A program made the translations under genes and the position numbers. Below the pieces are notes generated by a model that worked only from the letters and a program-made list of their open reading frames with translations, was not told the origin of the DNA and did no database searches. A DNA stretch of 64,000 nucleotides, taken from positions 81,996 to 145,995 of the forward strand of contig NZ_FNNS01000009.1 of the NCBI RefSeq assembly GCF_900106795.1. Direction: 5' to 3'. The stretch is from Aequorivita viscosa (lineage in GTDB: Bacteria; Bacteroidota; Bacteroidia; Flavobacteriales; Flavobacteriaceae). Below, piece by piece: positions 45,909 to 54,212 of this stretch. Positions within the stretch are counted from its first letter, which is position 1. Every line of letters starts with the position of its first letter.

Positions 45909-46925
45909 ATGAAGGATCTAGAAAATAAATCAATTCTTATTACTGGAGGCACAGGTTCTCTTGGAAAAGCTTTAACTCAACATATTTTATCCAGATACCC
46001 TAAGGTTAAAAAACTGGTTATATATTCTCGAGATGAACAAAAGCAATTTCAGATGGCTCTAGAGTATCCATCAGATAAATTTCCGCAAATACGCTTTTTA
46101 ATAGGAGATGTAAGAGATGCGGAAAGACTTAAAAGAGCTTTTAAGGATATTGACTTTGTAATTCATGCAGCTGCTATGAAGCATGTGCCAATAGCAGAGT
46201 ACAATCCAGACGAATGTGTTAAAACCAACATTCATGGAGCTCAGAATGTTATTAATGCCTGTTTAGAAACAGGGGTTAATCGAGTAGTAGCACTTTCTAC
46301 TGATAAAGCTTGTGCGCCTATTAATTTATATGGAGCGACTAAGCTAGCTTCAGACAAGCTATTTGTAGCGGCAAATAATATAACAGGATGGAATCCTATT
46401 CGTTTTTCTGTAGTTCGCTATGGGAATGTTATGGGGTCTAACGGTTCTGTTATACCGTTTTTTATAAATATGAAAAAGGAAGGGGTACTGCCTATTACAG
46501 ATTCCGAAATGACACGTTTTAATATATCTCTTCAAGGTGGTGTAGATATGGTTATGCACGCTTTAGAACATGCATGGGGAGGAGAAATATTTGTTCCCAA
46601 AATCCCGTCATATAAAATTATGGATGTAGCAGAAGCTATTGGCCCAGAGTGTGAACATAAAGTTGTAGGTATTAGACCAGGAGAGAAAGTACACGAAGAA
46701 ATGATAACTCCGTCAGATTCCTTTTACACATACGACTTAGGTAAATATTATACAATTTTACCTTCTAGGCCAAAATGGAAACTAGATGATTTTGTAAAAA
46801 CTTTTGACGCTAAAAAGGTTCCAAACGGATTTGCTTATAATTCAGGGACTAATGATGAATGGGAAACTGTGGATTCATTAAGATCTTTAATTATTGAACA
46901 TGTTGATTCATCTTTTAAAGCATAA
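45909..46925 (+). CDS. pseB: UDP-GlcNAc 4,6-dehydratase (inverting)
   Basis: PseB starts pseudaminic acid synthesis by dehydrating UDP-GlcNAc and inverting C5. The 338-residue product has the SDR motif GGTGSLGKAL (about 13-22), HAAAMKHVPIAEYNP, the STDKA segment and NLYGATK (about 139-145), matching FlaA1/PseB. PseC follows after three bases. The order pseB-pseC-pseF is a standard arrangement. Confidence 0.92.
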   Translation: MKDLENKSILITGGTGSLGKALTQHILSRYPKVKKLVIYSRDEQKQFQMALEYPSDKFPQIRFLIGDVRDAERLKRAFKDIDFVIHAAAMKHVPIAEYNPDECVKTNIHGAQNVINACLETGVNRVVALSTDKACAPINLYGATKLASDKLFVAANNITGWNPIRFSVVRYGNVMGSNGSVIPFFINMKKEGVLPITDSEMTRFNISLQGGVDMVMHALEHAWGGEIFVPKIPSYKIMDVAEAIGPECEHKVVGIRPGEKVHEEMITPSDSFYTYDLGKYYTILPSRPKWKLDDFVKTFDAKKVPNGFAYNSGTNDEWETVDSLRSLIIEHVDSSFKA

Positions 46926-46928
46926 ATA

Positions 46929-48074
46929 ATGAGAAATATACCGTACGGTAGACAGCAAATTGATCAAGATGACATTGATGCTGTAATAGAAACGCTTAAA
47001 TCTGATTTTCTTACTCAAGGTCCAAAAATTGAAGAGTTTGAAAAGGCTTTTGCTAAATATGTAGATGTGAAGTATGCTGTTGCAGTAAGCAATGCTACGG
47101 CTGGGTTGCATATAGCAAATATGGCTTTAAGCGTAAAAGAAGGCGACCGCGTAATAACCACTCCAATTACGTTCGCAGCATCAGCCAATGCTTCTCGTTA
47201 TTGTGGTGCAGAAGTTTGGTTTGCAGATATTGATCCAGATACATATTTGTTGGACATTAATGCAGTTAAAAAACTAATAGAAAGTAAGCCGAAGGGGTTT
47301 TTTAAAGGAATAATTCCTGTTGACTTTGCAGGACTTCCTGTTAACTTGGAAAGTTTCAGATCCTTGGCAGATCAACATGGGCTTTGGATAATTGAAGATG
47401 CGGCACACGCTCCAGGAGGATCTTTTATAGATTCAAAAGAGCAAGTAAATAAATGCGGTAATGGAAAGTATGCAGATTGTGCTGTTTTTTCATTTCACCC
47501 GGTAAAGCATATTGCTTGTGGTGAAGGCGGAATGGTAACTACTAATGACGAGGAAATTTATAACAATCTAAAGCTGTATCGTTCTCATGGGATAACTAAA
47601 GATAATATGTCTGAGGATCCTGGTGGATGGTATTATGAAATGCAAACTTTAGGATATAATTACCGTTTAACTGATATGCAAGCTGCTTTAGGCTTATCAC
47701 AGCTTAAGAAAAATATAGAAGGTGTTGCAAGACGAAATGAAATAGCGAATAGGTATAAAGAAGCTTTTCAAAATACTGCAATTAAATTTCAATCATTACC
47801 GGATGGAGCATTGAATGCACACCACCTCTTTGTTATCGAAGTTGAAAACAGGAAAGGATTGTATGACTCATTGAGAGCGAATAATATTTTCGCTCAAATT
47901 CATTATATCCCAGTACATACGTTACCTTATTATAAGGAAATAGGATATGGAGATGCAGATTTGTCTAAGGCCGAAAATTATTATAACCACTGCATAAGCT
48001 TACCTATGTATCCAAGTTTAACAGATGAGGAACAGAATTATGTAATTAAAAAAGTATTAGTGTTTCATGGGTAA
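46929..48074 (+). CDS. pseC: UDP-4-amino-4,6-dideoxy-AltNAc aminotransferase
   Basis: PseC is a PLP-dependent aminotransferase that puts an amino group at C4 of the 4-keto sugar made by PseB. The 381-residue product is a DegT/DnrJ/EryC1-family enzyme. It has the cofactor lysine in FSFHPVKHIACGEGG (about 189-203), EDAAHAPGG and RSHGITKD. It overlaps pseF by eight bases. The next pathway step is normally PseH N-acetylation, but no pseH follows. Confidence 0.92.
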   Translation: MRNIPYGRQQIDQDDIDAVIETLKSDFLTQGPKIEEFEKAFAKYVDVKYAVAVSNATAGLHIANMALSVKEGDRVITTPITFAASANASRYCGAEVWFADIDPDTYLLDINAVKKLIESKPKGFFKGIIPVDFAGLPVNLESFRSLADQHGLWIIEDAAHAPGGSFIDSKEQVNKCGNGKYADCAVFSFHPVKHIACGEGGMVTTNDEEIYNNLKLYRSHGITKDNMSEDPGGWYYEMQTLGYNYRLTDMQAALGLSQLKKNIEGVARRNEIANRYKEAFQNTAIKFQSLPDGALNAHHLFVIEVENRKGLYDSLRANNIFAQIHYIPVHTLPYYKEIGYGDADLSKAENYYNHCISLPMYPSLTDEEQNYVIKKVLVFHG

Positions 48075-48744
48075 TTTATGCATTATTCCAGCTAGAGGGG
48101 GAAGTAAACGTATTCCTAGAAAAAACATTAGAGATTTTCTAGGCAAGCCTATTATTGCATATTCTATAGAAACAGCATTAGAGTCAGGATTGTTTTCCGA
48201 AGTAATGGTTTCTACTGATGATGAAGAGATCGCTGAAATTGCTAAAAGATACGGGGCAAAAGTTCCTTTTTTTAGATCTAAAGAAACCGCGAATGATTTT
48301 GCAACTTTGGCAGATGTCGTTGATGAAGTTTTTCATCAATTTGAATCAAAAAAGTCTTTTTTTGAACATGCTTGTTGCATTCTCCCAACAGCTCCGTTAA
48401 TGTCTGTAGAAGATTTAAATAAAGGATATCAAATGTTATTAAAGGAAGATGTAGATTCTGTTCGACCTGTTGTTCGTTTTGCGTATCCAATTCAGCGAGC
48501 ATTTAAAATGGAAGAAAGTGGAAAGGTTTTCTTTTTATACCCTGAATTTTTAAGAACACGTTCGCAAGATTTAGAACCAGTATATCACGATGCAGGGCAG
48601 TTTTATTGGTTTAAATCTGTTAAAAAAATGCTTGGAGAAAATCGATATGCGATGGAAATAAGTGAGATGCGAGTTCAGGATATTGACACTTTTGAAGATT
48701 GGAAAGTAGCCGAGATGAAATTTGAATGGCTTAAAAATATGTGA
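48067..48744 (+). CDS. pseF: Pseudaminic acid cytidylyltransferase
   Basis: PseF activates the nonulosonic acid as CMP-Pse. The 225-residue product has the CMP-NeuAc synthetase signature IPARGGSKRIPRKN (about 6-19), a STDDEEIA segment and the PTAPLM motif. The length is that of PseF. The relation to pseB, pseC, pseG and pseI favours pseudaminic rather than sialic acid. A legionaminic assignment would need Leg-type enzymes, which I do not see. Confidence 0.88.
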   Translation: MGNLCIIPARGGSKRIPRKNIRDFLGKPIIAYSIETALESGLFSEVMVSTDDEEIAEIAKRYGAKVPFFRSKETANDFATLADVVDEVFHQFESKKSFFEHACCILPTAPLMSVEDLNKGYQMLLKEDVDSVRPVVRFAYPIQRAFKMEESGKVFFLYPEFLRTRSQDLEPVYHDAGQFYWFKSVKKMLGENRYAMEISEMRVQDIDTFEDWKVAEMKFEWLKNM

Positions 48745-48755
48745 AGTATTATACT

Positions 48756-49433
48756 ATGAAGACATACTTAATAATATCTGAAAAGGAATGGAATAAAAGT
48801 CTGATAGAAAGGTTGCAAGATGAACAAACTAATTGGTTGCTTATAGATAAAAGAGAGGACTTTACATTTGAGAATCTAAAAAAGATAAATCCTTTAAAAG
48901 TTTTTGTTCCACATTGGTCATATTATATCCCTCAAGAAATATATTCAAATTTTGAGTGTGTTGTTTTTCACGAAACTGATTTGCCATTTGGACGCGGAGG
49001 AAGTCCTATTCAAAACTTAATTGAAAGACAATTCGTAGCAACAAAAGTATCTGCTATCAAGGTTACAAAAGAGATTGATGCGGGTGATATTTATCTTAAA
49101 AAAGAAATGTCATTGTTAGGAACTGCAGAGGAGATATTTATCCGAATAAATAAAATTGTAGAGCTTATGATTCGAGAAATAGTAGAACTAGACCTGAAAC
49201 CATATCCACAAGAAGGCAGTCCAACATTTTTTAAACGTAGAAACCAATCTCAGAGTGATATAAACTCTCTTACTGAATTGGACCGAGTTTTTGATTACAT
49301 CAGAATGTTGGATGCAGAAGGTTATCCAAAAGCATTTCTTGAAACAGACAATTTGCGAATGGAGTTTACGAGAGCATCTTTGAAAGCAGATCAATCGATA
49401 TATGCAGATGTTAAAATCACTTTAAAAAAATAA
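48756..49433 (+). CDS. Formyltransferase-fold protein, probable sugar N-formyltransferase
   Basis: The 225-residue product (ATG at 48756; a GTG at 48741 is an alternative) resembles the formyltransferase family. The segment FHETDLPFGRGGSPIQNLI begins at 71, with catalytic-type His72, and Asp108 sits in EIDAGDIY. The residue matching the catalytic Asn two before His is Val70, which is unusual. The C-terminus lacks the tRNA-binding domain of Fmt, so housekeeping Met-tRNA formylation is unlikely. It lies between pseF and a PIG-L deacetylase, where a PseH acetyltransferase might be expected. I infer N-formylation (donor 10-formyl-THF) of a pseudaminic acid intermediate. Confidence 0.72.
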   Translation: MKTYLIISEKEWNKSLIERLQDEQTNWLLIDKREDFTFENLKKINPLKVFVPHWSYYIPQEIYSNFECVVFHETDLPFGRGGSPIQNLIERQFVATKVSAIKVTKEIDAGDIYLKKEMSLLGTAEEIFIRINKIVELMIREIVELDLKPYPQEGSPTFFKRRNQSQSDINSLTELDRVFDYIRMLDAEGYPKAFLETDNLRMEFTRASLKADQSIYADVKITLKK

Positions 49434-49436
49434 AAA

Positions 49437-50144
49437 ATGTTAGAGTTACTTAAGAATAAACGGATATTGGTTGTCGTGGCTCACCCTGATGATGAACTAT
49501 TAGGATTAGGGGGGACAATAAATAAATTATCCTCTGAATATAATGCAACAACTAGAGCAATAATACTTGGTGAAGGAATTACATCAAGAGCAGATGGTAG
49601 AAATCCCGAAATGTGGAAAAAGGAATTAGATACTCATAGTCAAAATATGCTTTTGGCGGCAAAAGCAGTTGGGTATGACTCTATTAAGGGGTATGATTTT
49701 CCTGATAATAGATTTGATTCAGTAGATTTACTAGATATAGTAAAGGTTATAGAAAAAGATAAAGAGGATTTTAGACCAGATGTAATTTTCACACATCATG
49801 GTGGTGACACAAATATTGATCACAGGGTAACTTTTGATGCAGTAATGCCTGCAATTAGACCGATGCAAGGAGAAATAGTTAAAATTGTTCTAACATTTGA
49901 AACTCCGTCTTCTACTGAATGGCAGGCACCGAATTATCCTAATTATTTTCGTCCAAATGTTTTTATTGAACTTTCAGAAGCGAATGTAGAAGCCAAAGTC
50001 AAAGGAATGGAACATTATGAGTTTGAAAGTAGAAAATATCCGCACCCTCGCTCACCAGAAGCTTTAAGAATAATATCCAAAAGATGGGGTGTTAATGTTG
50101 GTTACGATTATGCAGAACCATTTATGCTCATACGCTCAATATAA
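49437..50144 (+). CDS. PIG-L family deacetylase
   Basis: The 235-residue product has the zinc-site motif AHPDDE at 15-20, GGT at 26-28 and the third ligand in HHGGDTNIDHR (about 121-131). PIG-L enzymes remove acetyl groups from N-acetylated sugars such as GlcNAc-PI, bacillithiol and mycothiol precursors. It sits between the formyltransferase-like gene and pseG, three bases after the former. I infer that it deacetylates a Pse intermediate or product to give a free amine. The substrate is not proven. Confidence 0.85.
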   Translation: MLELLKNKRILVVVAHPDDELLGLGGTINKLSSEYNATTRAIILGEGITSRADGRNPEMWKKELDTHSQNMLLAAKAVGYDSIKGYDFPDNRFDSVDLLDIVKVIEKDKEDFRPDVIFTHHGGDTNIDHRVTFDAVMPAIRPMQGEIVKIVLTFETPSSTEWQAPNYPNYFRPNVFIELSEANVEAKVKGMEHYEFESRKYPHPRSPEALRIISKRWGVNVGYDYAEPFMLIRSI

Positions 50145-50156
50145 ATACTTCGATTT

Positions 50157-51203
50157 ATGAAAAAAATATTTTTCAGAATTGACGCTGGAAAAATATTTGG
50201 TTTGGGCCATCTATCAAGATGTCTTTGTTTAGCTAATGAGTTTTCAAATGGATTTGAACTAGGTTTTTTTATAAAAACAGATAATCCTCTTACTATAATC
50301 CAATTCATTGAAGATAAGTTAAAAGAAGTTATACCTCGGTCTCTATATTTTTTTGAGTTGGATATTCAGCCAACTCAGGAATTAAAATTTCTAATTAATG
50401 AAGTGAAAAAACAAAACGCTTTTCTGATTATTGATCATTATACAGCTGATGAAAAGTATCAAAAAGAGCTATATGAAAATAATGTTAAATGGCTTCAATT
50501 TGATTCACACGCTAAAGTAAAATTGTATTCTGACTTTGTTTTACATGGAAGCCCAAATGCTACTGAAGAGCTCTACAGACCATTGATAGTAAAAAACACC
50601 AAAATGCTTTTTGGTCCAAAATATGCTATAGTGGGAGAACAATTTAGGAGAGGAAGAGAGAACGTTGAGGTCAGAAAAAGTGTAAACGAAATATTCATTA
50701 GTTTTGGTGGAGGAAATGATAAAGGCGCCCTTTTAAAGTGTATATCAGATTTGGACTCCTCATTTTTGAAAAATATATCTCTGAACATAGTTACTTCCGA
50801 ATTAAATCCATCAATAAATGAAATTAAAGGTTGGGTATCAAAATCAAAAAATGTAACGTTATTTATAAACACAAATAAGGTTTTTGAGATTATGGCTCGT
50901 TGTGATTTAGCAATCCTTACCCCTGGGACATTAAGTTATGAAGCATCATGTATGGGACTACCAATGTTGTTGATTTCTACTGCAGATAACCAAGATATTA
51001 ATGCGAGTGGGTGGGAAAGAATTGGCGCGGCTCGATATCTTGGAAAAATAGAATATTTGGATAAAAACATTTTTAATGCCTCAATACGAAATGTTATTGA
51101 AAATACAGATTTATTGAATTCAATGTCTGAATGCTCATTCGATGCAGTTGATGGGAAAGGGGCGGAAAGAACAGCAAAAATTATAAAATCACGCATAGTA
51201 TGA
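50157..51203 (+). CDS. pseG: UDP-2,4-diacylamido-trideoxy-hexose hydrolase PseG
   Basis: PseG removes UDP from the acylated sugar nucleotide with inversion. The 348-residue product has the N-terminal motif GLGHLSRCL with catalytic-type His18, the central SFGGGNDKG segment (about 182-190) and a GT-B-like C-terminal domain. It is somewhat longer than Campylobacter PseG (about 274 residues), but no GNAT domain is visible in the extra length. So it is not a PseG-PseH fusion. It overlaps the ATP-grasp gene by four bases. Confidence 0.85.
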   Translation: MKKIFFRIDAGKIFGLGHLSRCLCLANEFSNGFELGFFIKTDNPLTIIQFIEDKLKEVIPRSLYFFELDIQPTQELKFLINEVKKQNAFLIIDHYTADEKYQKELYENNVKWLQFDSHAKVKLYSDFVLHGSPNATEELYRPLIVKNTKMLFGPKYAIVGEQFRRGRENVEVRKSVNEIFISFGGGNDKGALLKCISDLDSSFLKNISLNIVTSELNPSINEIKGWVSKSKNVTLFINTNKVFEIMARCDLAILTPGTLSYEASCMGLPMLLISTADNQDINASGWERIGAARYLGKIEYLDKNIFNASIRNVIENTDLLNSMSECSFDAVDGKGAERTAKIIKSRIV

Positions 51204-52318
51204 AAAGAATTCTTATTCTTGGCACAAATGCCACACAGTCAGATATCATAAATTACCTAAACGAAACAGGTTGGGAAACTCATGTTTGTGGTTACAAAAA
51301 AGAGGGTCCAGGATGCGATATTGCTGATCATTTTCATTTAGTAGATACAATAGATATTGAAGCAGTAAAAAAATTAGCTCAGGATATAAAAGCAGATGTT
51401 GTCTATTCTGTTTCTTCTGATTCAGCTATTACTTCAGCAACAAAGGTTTCTGAATTATTAGGAATGCCACACCTGTTGGATGGTAAGATGATTGACTTGT
51501 TCAACAACAAACACGAGTTCCGTGACTTCTTAAATAAAAATGAAATAGGATTTACTAAATATACAAAAGTCAACAAGGAACACAAAAATTCTGTTGATTG
51601 GGATATATTTCCTTGTGTAGTTAAGCCTACGAATTCGCAAGGACAAAGAGGGGTGCAGTTGGTAAACGACAAGGAATCACTTTTAGGAGCTCTTGAGTTG
51701 GCTTTTGAGTCTTCAAAAGAAGGAGAAGCCATAATAGAAGAATATTTAGATGGAGCTGAGTTTTCATCAAATATTATTGTGCAAGACGGAAAGATTATCC
51801 TAAATGAATTCAGCGATAGAATTGTTTTTGGAACGGAACATTTTGGATTGCCAAAAGGACATAGAATTCCAATTACCTATATCAATGAAGAACAATTAGC
51901 TATTGCAAAATCTAACGTAGAGAAAATCATTAAAACTCTTAATATCCAGAATGCAGTACTTTACATTCAGATGAAGCTTAAGGAAGATCAACCTAGGGTG
52001 ATTGAAATTGCACCTCGATTGGATGGTTGTCATATTTGGAGATTGATAAAACAAGTAAGAGGAGTAGATTTGAGAGAACTTGCTATTAAATGCTTACTAG
52101 GTGAAAAAATAGATATGTCTAATTATAAATCTATTGTTGATAAACATGGGGTTCTAGAATTTTATCATTTACCCACAACTGAAAAGTTTGACATGACTAA
52201 GCTAAAGTTAATTCCTGATGTGAGTTTTGCTGAATACCGATATACTGACGGGGAATGTATAGTTCCTATTAATGGACGATTAGAAGTAGTGGGTTATTGT
52301 ATTTATGACGAAAATTGA
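51200..52318 (+). CDS. ATP-grasp ligase in the pseudaminic acid cluster
   Basis: The 372-residue product has an N-terminal Rossmann-like preATP-grasp domain (ILILGTNATQSD). The ATP-grasp lobes follow, with VKPTNSQGQRGVQL (about 137-150), the IIEEYLDGAEFSS segment and the metal-binding VIEIAPRLDGC near 271-281. A C-terminal domain of about 80 residues follows. ATP-grasp enzymes form an amide or related bond between an acyl phosphate and a nucleophile. The gene overlaps pseG by four bases and is followed by an SDR gene, then pseI. I infer ligation of an amino acid or other acid to an amino group of the sugar. The substrates are unknown. Confidence 0.8.
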   Translation: MKRILILGTNATQSDIINYLNETGWETHVCGYKKEGPGCDIADHFHLVDTIDIEAVKKLAQDIKADVVYSVSSDSAITSATKVSELLGMPHLLDGKMIDLFNNKHEFRDFLNKNEIGFTKYTKVNKEHKNSVDWDIFPCVVKPTNSQGQRGVQLVNDKESLLGALELAFESSKEGEAIIEEYLDGAEFSSNIIVQDGKIILNEFSDRIVFGTEHFGLPKGHRIPITYINEEQLAIAKSNVEKIIKTLNIQNAVLYIQMKLKEDQPRVIEIAPRLDGCHIWRLIKQVRGVDLRELAIKCLLGEKIDMSNYKSIVDKHGVLEFYHLPTTEKFDMTKLKLIPDVSFAEYRYTDGECIVPINGRLEVVGYCIYDEN

Positions 52319-52321
52319 TTT

Positions 52322-53224
52322 ATGAGAATTTTAATTACAGGAGCTACCGGGTTTTTAGGCAGAAACCTTATTCGCTTGCTTTTGAAAGAAAATCATACTG
52401 TTACCGCTATAGGAAGATCTATGGAGAAGCTGAAAGATTGTTTCCCAGATGACACTATTTATAAGCGGGTAACAGATTATTCTGTTGAAAGCCTGACAAA
52501 TTTGCTTGAAAATCAAGAAGTAGTAATTCATTTGGCTTCACAGTTGATGCAGCGCGATACAGATCCTTTAAAAATCTCCAGTTTTTCATCCAACTTGCAA
52601 ATAGTAGAAAATCTTGTTATAGCCTGCAACAAAAACGAAACACCAAAGTTTATCAATACATCAACAATAAGTGTTTATCCACTTATGAAGGATTTGCAAG
52701 AAACGCAAGCCCCAGCGCCGTCAACTATATACGGAGTAAGTAAAGCTAATATAGATATTTACCTAAGTTACATACAGAAGAAAATTTCGACTAGAATCAT
52801 TTCTTTGAGATTGGCGAGGTTATATGGGTATGGAGAGAGAGATGGCCTTATGTTTACAGATTTTGTGAATAAGGCGTGTAATAAAGAAACATTGACTATT
52901 AATGGACAGGGAAAATCAACCATAGAATATATTTATATAGAAGATGCGATTGAAGCGATTTCAAATGTTGCAAAAAATCATGAAATCGAAGGTGCTTTCA
53001 ACGTAGGAACAGGAACGTCGTATTCTGTAAAAGTGATTGCTGAAACTGTTAATCAGGTTTTTAAGAATGAAGGAAATGTAGCATATTTGGTAGATAAACC
53101 CGATGGAATTGTGGGGAGTGAGATGGATGTTTCTAAAATTAAAGCTAACTTAAATTGGTCCGTACAGTGGGGCTTACTTCAATCAGTTCAAGACATTAAA
53201 AGAAATATAGAAAATGAAGAATAA
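52322..53224 (+). CDS. NAD-dependent epimerase/dehydratase (SDR) paired with the ATP-grasp gene
   Basis: The 300-residue product is an extended SDR with the motif GATGFLGRN (about 7-15), HLASQ near 70, a Ser in NTSTISVYP and the catalytic pair in IYGVSKAN (about 139-146). The C-terminal part shows the usual FNVGTG segment. It starts three bases after the ATP-grasp gene, and the pseI start lies inside its 3' end. Its reaction is unknown: epimerisation, dehydration or reduction of a sugar or sugar-nucleotide. The same two activities are fused in the gene at 59259. Confidence 0.82.
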   Translation: MRILITGATGFLGRNLIRLLLKENHTVTAIGRSMEKLKDCFPDDTIYKRVTDYSVESLTNLLENQEVVIHLASQLMQRDTDPLKISSFSSNLQIVENLVIACNKNETPKFINTSTISVYPLMKDLQETQAPAPSTIYGVSKANIDIYLSYIQKKISTRIISLRLARLYGYGERDGLMFTDFVNKACNKETLTINGQGKSTIEYIYIEDAIEAISNVAKNHEIEGAFNVGTGTSYSVKVIAETVNQVFKNEGNVAYLVDKPDGIVGSEMDVSKIKANLNWSVQWGLLQSVQDIKRNIENEE

Positions 53225-54212
53225 TAGAACATTTATAATAGCAGAACTTTCTGCTAATCATAATAACGATTTAGACTTGGCATTGCGCACAGTAAAGGCA
53301 GCTGCCGAATCTGGAGCAGACGCTATTAAAGTACAAACTTACACGGCTGATTCTTTGGCTATTGATGTTGATAACGAGTTTTTTGGTCCTAAGAAAGAAG
53401 GATTGTGGAAAGGAATACGACCTTATGATTTATATACAGAAGCGTCTTTGCCTTATGATTGGCACAAACCAATTCAGAAAGCAGCTAAGGAGCATGGGCT
53501 TATTTTCTTTAGCTCTCCATTTGATTTAGAAGGTGTAGACTTTTTAGAAACATTAAATGTTCCGCTATATAAAATCGCCTCTTTTGAAATTACTGATATT
53601 CCTTTAATTGAATATACGGCGTCAAAAGGGAAACCGATGATTATATCTACTGGTGTTGCTAGTGAAGAGGATATAAATTTGGCAGTTGAAACTTGTAGAA
53701 TGGCGGGGAATTACGATATCACTTTGCTAAAATGCACGTCTCAATATCCTGCTAAAATTGAGGATGCTAACCTATCGACAATAACTGATATGCAACAGCG
53801 ATTCAACGTAAAAATTGGGCTTTCAGATCATACAATGGGTGATATTGTTCCTACAACGGCAGTAGCGTTAGGTGCTGTTGTTATTGAGAAGCACTTTATA
53901 TTAAATCGTAATTTGGATGGGCCAGATTCCAGCTTTTCAATGGAGCCAAAAGAGTTTAAGGAAATGGTTGATAAAGTGCGTTTAGTAGAAGCCTCTTTGG
54001 GAGAAGTCTCCTATAAAATAACGGAAAAAGATATTTATAAAAGAAGATCTTTGTTTGCGGTTAAAGACATCAAAAAGGGCGAAGTGTTTACCAAAGAGAA
54101 TGTACGGTCTGTTAGACCAGGCGTTGGATTACACACTAAGTTTTATAAAACTTTACTTGGCGAAAGATCAAATAGGGAGTATAGAAAAGGAGATCCCCTT
54201 AAGAAGAACTAG
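53214..54212 (+). CDS. pseI: Pseudaminic acid synthase
   Basis: PseI condenses the 6-deoxy-altrose derivative with phosphoenolpyruvate to form the nine-carbon acid. The 332-residue product has the NeuB-type barrel (IAELSANHNND, about 8-18; VIEKHFILNRNLDGPDSS). A C-terminal SAF/antifreeze-like domain follows (RRSLFAVKDIKKGEVF to the end, about 277-332). The segment order matches PseI/NeuB. The gene overlaps the preceding SDR by 11 bases, so tailoring and synthesis genes are coupled. Confidence 0.92.
   Translation: MKNNRTFIIAELSANHNNDLDLALRTVKAAAESGADAIKVQTYTADSLAIDVDNEFFGPKKEGLWKGIRPYDLYTEASLPYDWHKPIQKAAKEHGLIFFSSPFDLEGVDFLETLNVPLYKIASFEITDIPLIEYTASKGKPMIISTGVASEEDINLAVETCRMAGNYDITLLKCTSQYPAKIEDANLSTITDMQQRFNVKIGLSDHTMGDIVPTTAVALGAVVIEKHFILNRNLDGPDSSFSMEPKEFKEMVDKVRLVEASLGEVSYKITEKDIYKRRSLFAVKDIKKGEVFTKENVRSVRPGVGLHTKFYKTLLGERSNREYRKGDPLKKN

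Noticed and set aside
48756..49433. Methionyl-tRNA formyltransferase as a housekeeping gene
   Set aside because: The tRNA-binding C-terminal domain and the catalytic Asn are missing, and the gene is embedded in a pse cluster.
45909..54212. Sialic acid or legionaminic acid pathway instead of pseudaminic acid
   Set aside because: The combination of an inverting-type dehydratase, a PseC-type aminotransferase, PseG and PseI fits pseudaminic acid better. No NeuC-type epimerase or Leg-specific gene is seen. Confirmation needs alignments.
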